DNA from: Candidatus Omnitrophota bacterium
Lineage (GTDB): Bacteria > Omnitrophota > Gorgyraeia > Gorgyraeales > Gorgyraeaceae
Direction of reading: 5' to 3'
Assembly (NCBI GenBank): GCA_018901615.1
Contig: JAHIEN010000035.1
Coordinates: 1 to 41,348 of the forward strand
DNA length: 41,348 nt
The notes under the pieces were generated by a model. The model was not told the origin of the DNA. It ran no database searches and saw only the letters and a list, made by a program, of their open reading frames with translations. Numbering within the stretch: position 1 is the stretch's first letter; every line of letters starts with the position of its first letter. This document shows, one piece after another, positions 1-7,667 of the stretch. A program made the translations under genes and the position numbers.

Positions 1-74
1 AAACCTCGCCGAAGCGGAATTCTCCACCTGTTAAGGGTGTGGAATTCCGTGAAGGCGGGTTAAAAAAGCCATGA
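1..74 (+). other. possible 3' end of an upstream gene (rnfC?) carrying a nested palindrome
   Basis: One frame is open from base 3 and stops at TGA 72-74, overlapping the rnfG ATG by ATGA, the coupling seen elsewhere in this window. An upstream rnfC would be expected because rnfG, D, E, A and B follow and C is missing. The roughly 23 residues are too few and too low in complexity to identify. The same bases form a two-tier inverted repeat: 3-10 with 54-60 (one bulge) and 15-29 with 35-49 (one mismatch). It may therefore be only an intergenic palindrome. Confidence 0.35.
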
Positions 75-682
75 ATAACATTTTTAGGTTTGCGATTATT
101 TTGTTGCTGGTGAATCTTGTTGCCGCTTCAATACTGGCAGGCGTTTATGGCATTACAAAGCCAAAGATCGAGGCGCATAAGATCCTGGCCCAAGAAGAGG
201 CGCTTAGAGAGGTAATGCCTGAATCAATCGGAGACAGGCTTGAACCTATTAAAGAAGACGGACAGATAAAATACTGGCAGGTGTTTAAAGGTTCCTCATC
301 CAGGCCAGCAGCGTATATATTTGTAGCAAAAAAATACGGGTATTCAAGCATTATAGAAACAATGGTCGGCATGAAAAAAGACGGCACGATTACAGGCATC
401 AGGATACTCAGTCAGAACGAGACCCCTGGCCTGGGCGCGAAGATGATAGAAATAGTATCTAATAGAACAATAGTAAACGCTATAAAAAATATCTTTTTCA
501 AGGATAAGAGTCCGGAAGAAAAAGCCCTCCCGTATTTTACAGAGCAGTTTAAGGGGCTCGATGTAAAAAAGATAGAGATATCTGATGGCGGCATACAGGC
601 TATAACAGGCGCTACCATATCAAGCAAAGCAGTGGTTGATTCTATTAAGGCACATGGCCTGGAGATATTAAATGCTAAATAA
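71..682 (+). CDS. rnfG: Rnf complex subunit G (FMN-binding electron transfer protein)
   Basis: RnfG is the membrane-anchored flavoprotein of the Rnf complex, which oxidises reduced ferredoxin with NAD and exports Na+ or H+. The 203-aa product matches the family length of about 200. One N-terminal membrane segment (residues 6-28) is followed by an extracytoplasmic FMN-binding domain. The segment ETPGLGAK and the motif ITGATISS (residues 178-185) are the FMN-binding landmarks, with Thr182 the likely covalent attachment site by family analogy. It overlaps rnfD by 11 bases. The order G-D-E-A-B differs from the C-D-G-E-A-B order of clostridial rnf operons. Identification is firm; the coupling ion cannot be read from the sequence. 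Confidence 0.95.
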   Translation: MNNIFRFAIILLLVNLVAASILAGVYGITKPKIEAHKILAQEEALREVMPESIGDRLEPIKEDGQIKYWQVFKGSSSRPAAYIFVAKKYGYSSIIETMVGMKKDGTITGIRILSQNETPGLGAKMIEIVSNRTIVNAIKNIFFKDKSPEEKALPYFTEQFKGLDVKKIEISDGGIQAITGATISSKAVVDSIKAHGLEILNAK

Positions 683-1631
683 TAACCTTACTGTTTCACC
701 GGCTCCGCATATCCGTTCAGGCATGACAACGCAAAAGATCATGTATATAGTGATCTGCTCGCTTTTGCCAGCAGGCCTGGCAGGTGTGTATATATTCGGG
801 CTGAGCAGCCTGAAAGTCATCCTTATCTCTATAATCGCGTGTGTCATTAGCGAGGTCATATTTTTGGTACTGCGGAACAAGGACCCTAAGACTATCCTGG
901 ACGGAAGCGCGATATTGACAGGATTGCTCCTTGCCTATAACCTGCCTCCGGGAGTACCGTTCTGGATTCCAGTAGTAGGAGGTGTGGTCAGTATCATGCT
1001 TGGAAAACAGATTTTCGGAGGACTCGGGCATAATATATTCAACCCCGCGCTTGTAGGAAGAGCGTTTTTACAGATATCATGGCCTGTGTATATGACGACG
1101 TGGAAAAATCCCAGGTGGGCATTGGATGCTGTCTCGACCGCGACGCCTCTGGCCAGGGAAGGCGCGAGGAGCTTTACATACATGGATCTTTTTCTGGGCA
1201 ATCACGGCGGATGTATCGGAGAGGTCTGTATAGTACTTTTACTCGCAGGCGCGTTAATATTACTATTTATGAAGATCATCTCTTTTCATATACCTGCCAG
1301 CTTTATCGGCACTGTAATGTTATTGGTCTGGATATTCGGAGGAAATGAGTTTTTTCAAGGGGACTTTCTATTTCATTTGCTTGCGGGAGGACTGGTGCTG
1401 GGGGCCTTTTTCATGGCGACTGATTATGTGACCAGGCCGCTGACAAAAAAAGGCAAGATCATATTCGGCATAGGGTGCGGCGTATTGACAGTGGTGATAA
1501 GATTGAAAGGCAGTTACCCTGAAGGCGTATCATATGCTATTCTATTTATGAATGCTGTTGTGCCGCTTATAGACAGGCACACAAAGACAAAGGTATACGG
1601 AGCGCAGACAGGCAAAGCGAGCCCTGCCTAA
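672..1631 (+). CDS. rnfD: Rnf complex subunit D (integral membrane flavoprotein)
   Basis: RnfD is the NqrB-like membrane subunit that carries a covalently bound FMN and contributes to ion translocation. The 319-aa product has about nine hydrophobic segments. The family signature FNPALVGRAF (residues 123-132) is followed by STATPLA at 155-161, the covalent-FMN motif. Near residues 249-254 FMATDY and the following VTRP are also typical. It starts within the last codons of rnfG and ends four bases before rnfE, so the genes are clearly co-transcribed. Function by family is firm. Confidence 0.95.
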   Translation: MLNNNLTVSPAPHIRSGMTTQKIMYIVICSLLPAGLAGVYIFGLSSLKVILISIIACVISEVIFLVLRNKDPKTILDGSAILTGLLLAYNLPPGVPFWIPVVGGVVSIMLGKQIFGGLGHNIFNPALVGRAFLQISWPVYMTTWKNPRWALDAVSTATPLAREGARSFTYMDLFLGNHGGCIGEVCIVLLLAGALILLFMKIISFHIPASFIGTVMLLVWIFGGNEFFQGDFLFHLLAGGLVLGAFFMATDYVTRPLTKKGKIIFGIGCGVLTVVIRLKGSYPEGVSYAILFMNAVVPLIDRHTKTKVYGAQTGKASPA

Positions 1632-1634
1632 TTT

Positions 1635-2225
1635 ATGAAAAAATTATTACAGGAATTTTCAAAAGGGATATTTATGGAGAACCCGACATTCAGGCTTGCG
1701 CTGGGCCTGTGCCCGACATTGGCTGTATCCACGAGCGTTGTAAATGGATTAGGCATGGGCGTGGCAGCGACCTTTGTCATAGTCGGCTCAAACGTAATTA
1801 TCTCAGCCATAAGAAATTTTATACCCGGTAAAATCAGGATACCGTGTTTTATTGTTATAATAGCGACATTCGTGACCATAGTTGAACTTATAATGAAGGC
1901 ATTTTTGCCGGCGCTGTCAAATTCTCTCGGTATATTTGTCCCGCTTATCGTTGTAAACTGTATAGTCCTTGGCAGGGCAGAGGCATTTGCCTCAAGACAC
2001 GGCATAGTAAAATCAATATTCGATGGCCTCGGCATGGGTGTCGGGTTTACTGCAGCGCTTGTCATTATATCGGCCATAAGGGAAATCCTGGGTAATGGCA
2101 CGATAGTCGGCCTGATGGTAGCCAGGAGTTTTGAACCAGCGCTTCTTTTTATACTTGCGCCAGGAGCCCTTTTAGTCATAGGACTTCTTATGGGTGGTAT
2201 AAATTTTCTGTCTGAGAAAAAATAA
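1635..2225 (+). CDS. rnfE: Rnf complex subunit E (integral membrane)
   Basis: RnfE is one of two related six-helix membrane subunits (with RnfA) that face each other in the membrane and hold an Fe-S centre. The 196-aa product begins KKLLQEFSKGIF and carries ENPTFRLALGLCPTLAVSTS, including the conserved Cys in LGLCP, and later NCIVLGRAEAFAS, a hallmark of RnfE/NqrD. Length fits the family. It sits four bases after rnfD and 15 before rnfA. No anomaly seen. Confidence 0.95.
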   Translation: MKKLLQEFSKGIFMENPTFRLALGLCPTLAVSTSVVNGLGMGVAATFVIVGSNVIISAIRNFIPGKIRIPCFIVIIATFVTIVELIMKAFLPALSNSLGIFVPLIVVNCIVLGRAEAFASRHGIVKSIFDGLGMGVGFTAALVIISAIREILGNGTIVGLMVARSFEPALLFILAPGALLVIGLLMGGINFLSEKK

Positions 2226-2240
2226 GTAAAAGGTGTAATT

Positions 2241-2849
2241 ATGGAATTAAATCAATTATTCATGATAGCAATAAGCGTTATATTCATAAATAATTTTATC
2301 CTCTCGAGGTTCCTGGGGCTTTGCCCTTTCATAGGTGTGTCAAAAAAGACAGAGCCAGCATTTTACATGGGCCTGGCCGTGACCTTTGTCATGACGGCGT
2401 CTTCTGTGATTACATGGGCGGTCTATATCTATCTATTGGAGCCTTTTCACATAGAATATCTGCGCACGTTATCTTTTATACTGGTGATTGCGAGCTTTGT
2501 GCAGCTTGTAGAGATGTTTATCCAGAAGACAAGCCCTGCCCTATACAGGGCCTTTGGCATATACCTGGCCTTGATCACCACTAACTGCGCTGTATTTGGT
2601 GTAGCTGTTTTAAATAGCGAGATGTACCTGAAAACAACAGGCAATCCATTGAAAGGGCTTTTGTTCTGCGCCACGCAGGGTTTTTTTGCAGGCGTGGGGT
2701 TTACCCTGGTGTTACTTTTTATGTCAGGGATAAGAGAACGGCTTGAGCTGTGCGATGTGCCAGGCCCTATGAAAAACATGCCCATTGCCTTTATAGTGGC
2801 GTTTCTGATGTCAATGGCCTTCATGGGATTCAGCGGCTTCCGCTTCTAA
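2241..2849 (+). CDS. rnfA: Rnf complex subunit A (integral membrane)
   Basis: RnfA is the partner of RnfE in the membrane core. The 202-aa product shows six hydrophobic helices. Family landmarks are NNFILSRFLGLCPFIGVSKK near residues 17-36, with the conserved Cys in LGLCP, and TTNCAVFGVA in the second half, with the second conserved Cys. ATG follows an AAAGGTG ribosome site. The gene ends in a small inverted repeat (CCGCTT/AAGCGG around 2838-2851), followed by about 50 bases before rnfB. Confidence 0.95.
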   Translation: MELNQLFMIAISVIFINNFILSRFLGLCPFIGVSKKTEPAFYMGLAVTFVMTASSVITWAVYIYLLEPFHIEYLRTLSFILVIASFVQLVEMFIQKTSPALYRAFGIYLALITTNCAVFGVAVLNSEMYLKTTGNPLKGLLFCATQGFFAGVGFTLVLLFMSGIRERLELCDVPGPMKNMPIAFIVAFLMSMAFMGFSGFRF

Positions 2850-2901
2850 GCGGTAAATAATAGATGAATATTTGCACTGAGTATATAGCGGGTAAATAGC
2901 A

Positions 2902-3687
2902 ATGCTAATACCTATAATAGTGATGTCAGCGATGGGGTTATTATTTGGCCTGGGCCTGGCCTTTGCCTCTAATATATTCAGGGTCGGACTTGACCCAAAG
3001 ATAGAGAGGATAATTGGCGCATTACCTGGCGCAAATTGCGGGGCATGCGGCAAGGCAGGATGCGCAGGCCTTGCTGAGGCAATAGCAAAAGGAGACGCGA
3101 GCCTTACGAGCTGTCCTGCCGGAGGAGAAGAGACCTATAATCAGATAGCCAGTATTATGGGCGTTGAGAAAAAGACAATGGCCAGAAAGATCGCTCGTAT
3201 AAAATGTGGCGGCGGGGATCAGGCGAAAAATAAATATGAATATAAAGGAGTCAAGACATGCGCGGCCGAGGGCCTTATGGCAGGTGGCGGGAAATTATGT
3301 AATTTTGGATGCCTGGGTTTTGGTGACTGCGTAATGGTTTGTCCTTTTGACGCGATTCATATGGGCAAGAATGGCATGCCTGTAGTTGACTCTGAGAGAT
3401 GCACAGCGTGCGGCAAATGCGTTTCAGAATGCCCTAAGAATATAATATCTTTGGAAAACGCCAGCGAGACTTATTATGTAAAATGTCTTTCACGAGATAA
3501 AGCAAGTTTTGTAAGAAATGCTTGCAAGACAGGGTGCATAGCTTGTAAAATTTGCGAGAAACTTTCCAAGGGCGCGTTTATGGTAGAGGACAATCTAGCA
3601 AGGTTAGATTATGATAGGGTAGATAATGAGGAGGAGCTGAAGTTATGTGTTGAAAAGTGTCCAACGAGGTGTATTATACAACTATAG
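2902..3687 (+). CDS. rnfB: Rnf complex subunit B (multi-cluster ferredoxin)
   Basis: RnfB receives electrons from soluble ferredoxin and passes them into the complex. The 261-aa product has an N-terminal membrane anchor (about residues 3-26), then the four-cysteine motif C46, C49, C54 and C71 in GANCGACGKAGC and SCPAGG. A double 4Fe-4S region follows with CLGFGDCVMVCP and CTACGKCVSECP. More cysteines follow (CKTGCIACKIC, and CVEKCPTRC at the C-terminus), suggesting at least one extra cluster as in acetogen-type RnfB. The ATG has no strong ribosome site. trxA starts eight bases after the stop. Confidence 0.95.
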   Translation: MLIPIIVMSAMGLLFGLGLAFASNIFRVGLDPKIERIIGALPGANCGACGKAGCAGLAEAIAKGDASLTSCPAGGEETYNQIASIMGVEKKTMARKIARIKCGGGDQAKNKYEYKGVKTCAAEGLMAGGGKLCNFGCLGFGDCVMVCPFDAIHMGKNGMPVVDSERCTACGKCVSECPKNIISLENASETYYVKCLSRDKASFVRNACKTGCIACKICEKLSKGAFMVEDNLARLDYDRVDNEEELKLCVEKCPTRCIIQL

Positions 3688-3695
3688 GAGGGGAT

Positions 3696-4013
3696 ATGCT
3701 GGAATTGACAAAGGATAATTTTGAAAAAGAGGTGTTGAATTCATCAATACCTGTAGTCGTGGACTTCTGGGCAACTTGGTGCATGCCGTGCAAGATGATA
3801 GCCCCTATAGTCGAGGAAGTATCAAACGAATACGCTGGCAGGTGCAAGGTCGCAAGACTCAATATAGACGACGCCATGGAGATTGCCACAAGGTTTGGCG
3901 TAATGAATATACCGACTATAATATTTTTTAAAGGCGGTTCTGAATTTTCAAGAGTAATAGGAGTTGTTTCAAAAGATACGATCGCCGGTAAGATTAACGA
4001 AGCAATAGCCTGA
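3696..4013 (+). CDS. trxA: thioredoxin
   Basis: This is a small cytoplasmic dithiol-disulfide reductase. The ATG at 3696 is chosen because it follows an AGGAGGGG ribosome site; an ATG 13 codons upstream lies inside rnfB. The resulting 105 aa is the normal thioredoxin length. The active site reads WATWCMPCK, with Met where most thioredoxins have Gly (WCGPC), and the cis-Pro loop is NIPTI. It follows rnfB closely and is probably read through from the rnf operon. A strong terminator overlaps its stop codon. The Met variant may shift redox potential, which is inference. Confidence 0.93.
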   Translation: MLELTKDNFEKEVLNSSIPVVVDFWATWCMPCKMIAPIVEEVSNEYAGRCKVARLNIDDAMEIATRFGVMNIPTIIFFKGGSEFSRVIGVVSKDTIAGKINEAIA

Positions 4014-4038
4014 TCCGCCCGAGGCGGATTATTTTTTT
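4013..4038 (+). terminator. rho-independent terminator after trxA
   Basis: A perfect 7-bp stem (ATCCGCC at 4013-4019 with GGCGGAT at 4023-4029) has a 3-nt loop and is followed by a run of T at 4032-4038. The first stem base is the last base of the trxA stop codon. It most likely closes the rnf-trxA transcript before purN. Confidence 0.85.
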
Positions 4039-4047
4039 GGGGGTAAT

Positions 4048-4647
4048 ATGAATATTGCTATATTCTGTTCAGGTAATGGCACGAACCTGCAGGCCATAAT
4101 AGACTCGCAGAAAAAGGGCTTTATCAAAGCCGATATAAAACTGGTTGTCTCGGATACAGCAGGATGTTTCGCGCTGGAGCGGGCAAAAAAGGCGGATATA
4201 AAGACACTCGTTGTTGAAAAAAAGAATTTTTCTTCGCAAAAAGATTTTGAAGGAGCAATTTTAAAGAAACTAAAAGAAGAAAAAATAGGCTTGATAGTTC
4301 TTGCCGGCTATATGAGGCTCTTATCGCCCGATTTTATAAAGGAGTACAAAAATAAGATATTGAATATACATCCTTCGCTCTTACCTTCTTTTAAGGGTAC
4401 GCACGGAATAAAGGAGGCCTTTCTGTACGGGGTAAAAATCACAGGCCCGACAGTGCATTTTGTGACAGAGGACATGGACGCGGGCCCTATAATACTACAG
4501 TCTGCTGTCGCTGTCATGGAAGACGATACAGAAGAGACCTTTGCCGGGGCGATTCACAAAGAAGAGCACAAGATATATCCAAGAGCAATACAGCTTTTTG
4601 TGGAAGGTAAATTAAAGATAGAAGGAAGAAAAGTAAAGATCATATAA
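4048..4647 (+). CDS. purN: phosphoribosylglycinamide formyltransferase (10-formyl-THF dependent)
   Basis: PurN transfers a formyl group from 10-formyl-THF to GAR, the third step of purine synthesis. The 199-aa product shows SGNGTNLQAI near the N-terminus (phosphate binding), the catalytic trio Asn106 and His108 in NIHPSLLPSFKG and Asp144 in EDMDAGPI, and the usual length. ATG follows a GGGGG ribosome site just after the trxA terminator. Its 3' end overlaps the convergent lipoprotein gene by eight bases. It is separated from the main purine block by about 6 kb. Confidence 0.96.
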   Translation: MNIAIFCSGNGTNLQAIIDSQKKGFIKADIKLVVSDTAGCFALERAKKADIKTLVVEKKNFSSQKDFEGAILKKLKEEKIGLIVLAGYMRLLSPDFIKEYKNKILNIHPSLLPSFKGTHGIKEAFLYGVKITGPTVHFVTEDMDAGPIILQSAVAVMEDDTEETFAGAIHKEEHKIYPRAIQLFVEGKLKIEGRKVKII

Positions 4648-5872
4648 GATCTTTTATCTTGATCTTATTTCTCCTGAATCTTTCCAGATCCTCTTTTGAT
4701 AGATATATTTTTTTCCCGCCAGGCCGCGTATCAGTAAGTTCAATGCCTTCAAAATCCTCAAAAGAATACCTGTGCAAGACCACAGCCGACAGCTTCAAGA
4801 TCCTTGAAAATATTATTTGATTATCTTCTGCCTCAGGTTTATTAGAGGCGATAGAAAATCTGAAACCTAATATTTTATTTACAGATAAGCCTTGGCAATC
4901 ATTGACAGTGAATCTCCAGGAAAGTTTTTTATCTTCAGCGAAAGACATCTTGATCCTTCGCGCTATCTGCTGACTCAGGAACCAATCTAAGGTCAGTTCT
5001 CTTTTAGGGAACCCGTCTATAGCTATGTAACCCTGATCCTGATATTGATCGAAGGTCTCTTGAAGGTTTCTCTGGCGTATTTCTGTCCCTGAATAGAAAT
5101 ATTTCGGCACGATCTCTTTTACGGGGTTGGGAAACATTGACATATTTACAAGCGTCAGATATTCATTGCTGAAGCCGGGGGGAAATATGGCCCTGTATGC
5201 TTCAAATCCCGGCATGGGTTCGTAGAATTCTTTTGTCTTTACGTAAAAGAGGGCCTCTTGAGGAGATATCTCTTTTGACAACATTTCTATGACATCTATT
5301 TTTTGGGACCCGTTTTTACCAATGGAATAGATCGGATAAAATAAAGGTTTTAAATTCTGAATAAAATCAGCATTTTCATTTAACGCCTCGAAGAGTTCTT
5401 TTATTTTTGCCTCGCCCACGGCTCCAGGATTGAATCTGAAATCCCTGAGTATCCTTTTATGGTATTCGCCCCTTGAGATGTCAAAGAGCCTTACTCGTAC
5501 CACGTCGTAAACATTTCCGGTCAGGACAAATTCCGCGCCTGTGGATTTTGTATCTCTGGCCACAAGGGTGTAGATCTTTAGAGGACTGTTACTACTCATC
5601 ATGACTCTGTGTATTGAGAGGGCTACATCCTCTATTTTTTCGCCAGCGGTTTTATCGAGCTTGAGCTCTAAGTCAACAAGGCCTTCAATAGGTATCAGAA
5701 CCCCGAGCGTTGTCCCGGTTATCTTTACATCTACATCAAGGTCATATTCATTTTTACAGAGATCGATTATAGATTCGGTTACTTTTTCTTTTGAGTAGGT
5801 AGGCTCGTTGCATGCTTGGGTGGATATCAATAAGAGGAGTGCTACTGAAAGTTTAAACCAGCGGGCTGTCAT
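4640..5872 (-). CDS. hypothetical lipoprotein, second gene of the ftsH-like operon
   Basis: I do not recognise a family. The 410-aa product has a positively charged start, a hydrophobic stretch (residues 8-17) and a plausible lipobox ending at Cys21 (ISTQAC), so it is probably an exported lipoprotein. The mature part is mixed alpha/beta with no obvious repeats or catalytic motif, and the C-terminus is Lys/Arg-rich. Its ATG overlaps the stop of the upstream protease gene (ATGA), so the two are translationally coupled and may work at the same membrane. It could be a substrate, adaptor or envelope factor; nothing in the sequence decides. Confidence 0.75.
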   Translation of the reverse strand: MTARWFKLSVALLLLISTQACNEPTYSKEKVTESIIDLCKNEYDLDVDVKITGTTLGVLIPIEGLVDLELKLDKTAGEKIEDVALSIHRVMMSSNSPLKIYTLVARDTKSTGAEFVLTGNVYDVVRVRLFDISRGEYHKRILRDFRFNPGAVGEAKIKELFEALNENADFIQNLKPLFYPIYSIGKNGSQKIDVIEMLSKEISPQEALFYVKTKEFYEPMPGFEAYRAIFPPGFSNEYLTLVNMSMFPNPVKEIVPKYFYSGTEIRQRNLQETFDQYQDQGYIAIDGFPKRELTLDWFLSQQIARRIKMSFAEDKKLSWRFTVNDCQGLSVNKILGFRFSIASNKPEAEDNQIIFSRILKLSAVVLHRYSFEDFEGIELTDTRPGGKKIYLSKEDLERFRRNKIKIKDLI

Positions 5873-7494
5873 GCAGGCTTATAGCTATGCGTCTTTCCGT
5901 ATTCTTTAAATATATCTTCGATCTCGTCGTATTCCAGTTCTTCTTTTTCAAGAAGCTCTTTGACGAACCGTTCCACTATAGTCCATTCTTTATTTAAGAG
6001 GTCCTCGACTTCTTTAAGGCAGGTGCTGATGATCTTCTGTGTCTCGTTATTCAGTTTTTCTTTGACAGACTCAGAGAGCTGGGATTCTGGTATCACGCTG
6101 TAATCTCCTACAAATCCGGCCCCGCTCATACCTATTTGCCATACCATGCTGTGAGCTATTTTCATTGCGCTGTTAAAGTCCGCTAATACCCCGTTACTCG
6201 TAGTGCCAGTATGTAATTTTTCCGAAACATAGCCGCCTAAACTTACTTTTATATCCGCTAAAAGAGCTTCTTTATTTCGAGTGTATAGCTCTTCCCGAGG
6301 CTGGCGGTATACCGCGCCAAGCGTCTCTTTACGCGATATGATAGAGGCCTTAAATACATCATCAGTCGGATGAAGTATGTACATTACTAAGAGATGTCCG
6401 GCTTCGTGGAATGCCACCATTTCTTTTTCCTCTTTTGTTAGTTGCTTCTTATGTTTTAGGCCCATGTCAATTCGTTCCATCGCCTCTGATATTTCTTTGT
6501 TGCCCACCGTGTCTTTTTTGTTTCTTGTCGCTATAAGGGCGGCCTCTTTTATGATGTTATCTATCTCAGCAGGCGTTTTATAGACTGCCTTTCTGGCAAG
6601 ACGGCCTATGTCTATAGTTTTGTCATAGTTTACTTTTTTCAGGTAATATTCGAACACCTTTTCTCTGCCTTCAAGACTCGGCCTGTCTATGTAGATCTTC
6701 CTGTCAAATCGGCCTGGCCGCAAAAGCGCCTGATCTAACACCCCTTCAGCGGCATTTGTAGCGCCTATTATAATAACATTGAAATCTTTTTCTTTAAGTC
6801 CGTCCATTTCTGCAAGGAGTTGGTTTTGCGTTGAGTTAGTCTCTTCTCCTCCGCCCATAAAGCTAAATGAACGCGCCCTTCCGATTGAGTCAAGTTCATC
6901 GATAAAAACTATGCATGCGCCGTATCCATAGGCAAGCGTCCTCGCCCTCTTGAAGAGCTTCCTTACGCGGGACGCTCCGACACCCACGAATATTTCAGTG
7001 AATTCACTGCCTGACATGGATATAAAGGGAATAGCGGCCTCTGTCGCGATTGCCTTCGCGAGGTACGTCTTGCCACAGCCAGGAGGTCCGACCATAAGAA
7101 GGCCTCTCAGAATCTTGCCCCCAATCTTTAAGATGAGGGTGCGGTCTTTTATCAGATGCACCACTTCCGATGCCTCTTCCTTTGCCTCATCTATGCCTAT
7201 CACATCATTCCAGTGGACATTTACATTCTGGCCTTTTATAGTGGTTTGTTTTATCCTGGTAAAGCCGCCTCTTAAAAATGTCATATACATAAAAACAAAT
7301 ATACCCGCGTGCACGCCGGAGAGAAGCAGGGTTATCGGCATCTGCGCGATCGTTAAATGACGATAGAATGATTCAAGGGACGTAAGCCCCCATATAGCCA
7401 GTATTATAAGCAGGGCAACAACAAAGATTATAACTATTTTTAACCAGTGCATCATAAAATACATCTGAATTCTTCGGGTCTTTAAAGTAGCCAT
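5869..7494 (-). CDS. FtsH-like membrane AAA+ zinc metalloprotease, short periplasmic loop
   Basis: This is a membrane-bound ATP-driven protease of the FtsH (M41) family. ATG at 7494 is preferred because AAGGAG lies 10-11 bases upstream; an in-frame TTG at 7503 is too close to it. In the 541-aa product, two hydrophobic helices (about 16-38 and 55-75) are separated by only some 17 residues, whereas classical FtsH has a roughly 70-residue periplasmic domain there. Then come Walker A GPPGCGKT (136-143), pore motif FVGVGASR, Walker B IVFIDE (195-200), LLRPGRFDR, and the zinc site HEAGH (363-367), with a candidate third ligand Asp in VLADFNSA. A consensus promoter lies upstream (7523-7551, minus). 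It may be a specialised paralogue rather than the housekeeping FtsH, which is inference. Confidence 0.9.
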   Translation of the reverse strand: MATLKTRRIQMYFMMHWLKIVIIFVVALLIILAIWGLTSLESFYRHLTIAQMPITLLLSGVHAGIFVFMYMTFLRGGFTRIKQTTIKGQNVNVHWNDVIGIDEAKEEASEVVHLIKDRTLILKIGGKILRGLLMVGPPGCGKTYLAKAIATEAAIPFISMSGSEFTEIFVGVGASRVRKLFKRARTLAYGYGACIVFIDELDSIGRARSFSFMGGGEETNSTQNQLLAEMDGLKEKDFNVIIIGATNAAEGVLDQALLRPGRFDRKIYIDRPSLEGREKVFEYYLKKVNYDKTIDIGRLARKAVYKTPAEIDNIIKEAALIATRNKKDTVGNKEISEAMERIDMGLKHKKQLTKEEKEMVAFHEAGHLLVMYILHPTDDVFKASIISRKETLGAVYRQPREELYTRNKEALLADIKVSLGGYVSEKLHTGTTSNGVLADFNSAMKIAHSMVWQIGMSGAGFVGDYSVIPESQLSESVKEKLNNETQKIISTCLKEVEDLLNKEWTIVERFVKELLEKEELEYDEIEDIFKEYGKTHSYKPA

Positions 7495-7522
7495 AATGGT
7501 CAATCTCCTTTTCGTGATTTAG

Positions 7523-7551
7523 AGTATATCATATATGCTATATAGTGTCAA
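7523..7551 (-). promoter_or_regulatory. sigma70-type promoter of the ftsH-like operon
   Basis: On the minus strand TTGACA (7551-7546) and TATACT (7528-7523) are spaced by exactly 17 bases, near-perfect consensus. The start of transcription would fall near 7516, about 22 bases before the ATG. The -35 box lies within about a dozen bases of the recognisable end of the insertion sequence. Confidence 0.8.
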
Positions 7552-7558
7552 CAAGGCC

Positions 7559-7597
7559 GCATTGACCGAATTGACTCACATTAAATGTTACCGAAGC
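7559..7597 (+). repeat. left terminal inverted repeat of the insertion sequence
   Basis: It matches the reverse complement of 8905-8945, strongest over TTGACTCA and ATGTTACCGAAGC. A partial direct copy follows at 7616-7637. Confidence 0.8.
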
Positions 7598-7667
7598 GAT
7601 AATAAAATTGAATCGTTGACTCATAATTCATGTTACCCAAGAATAAGAGCAGCAAAGGGGGTAATTC

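Noticed and set aside
1628..2179. Long minus-strand frame opposite rnfE
   Set aside because: RnfE on the plus strand has strong family motifs; the opposite frame has no recognisable domain or ribosome site.
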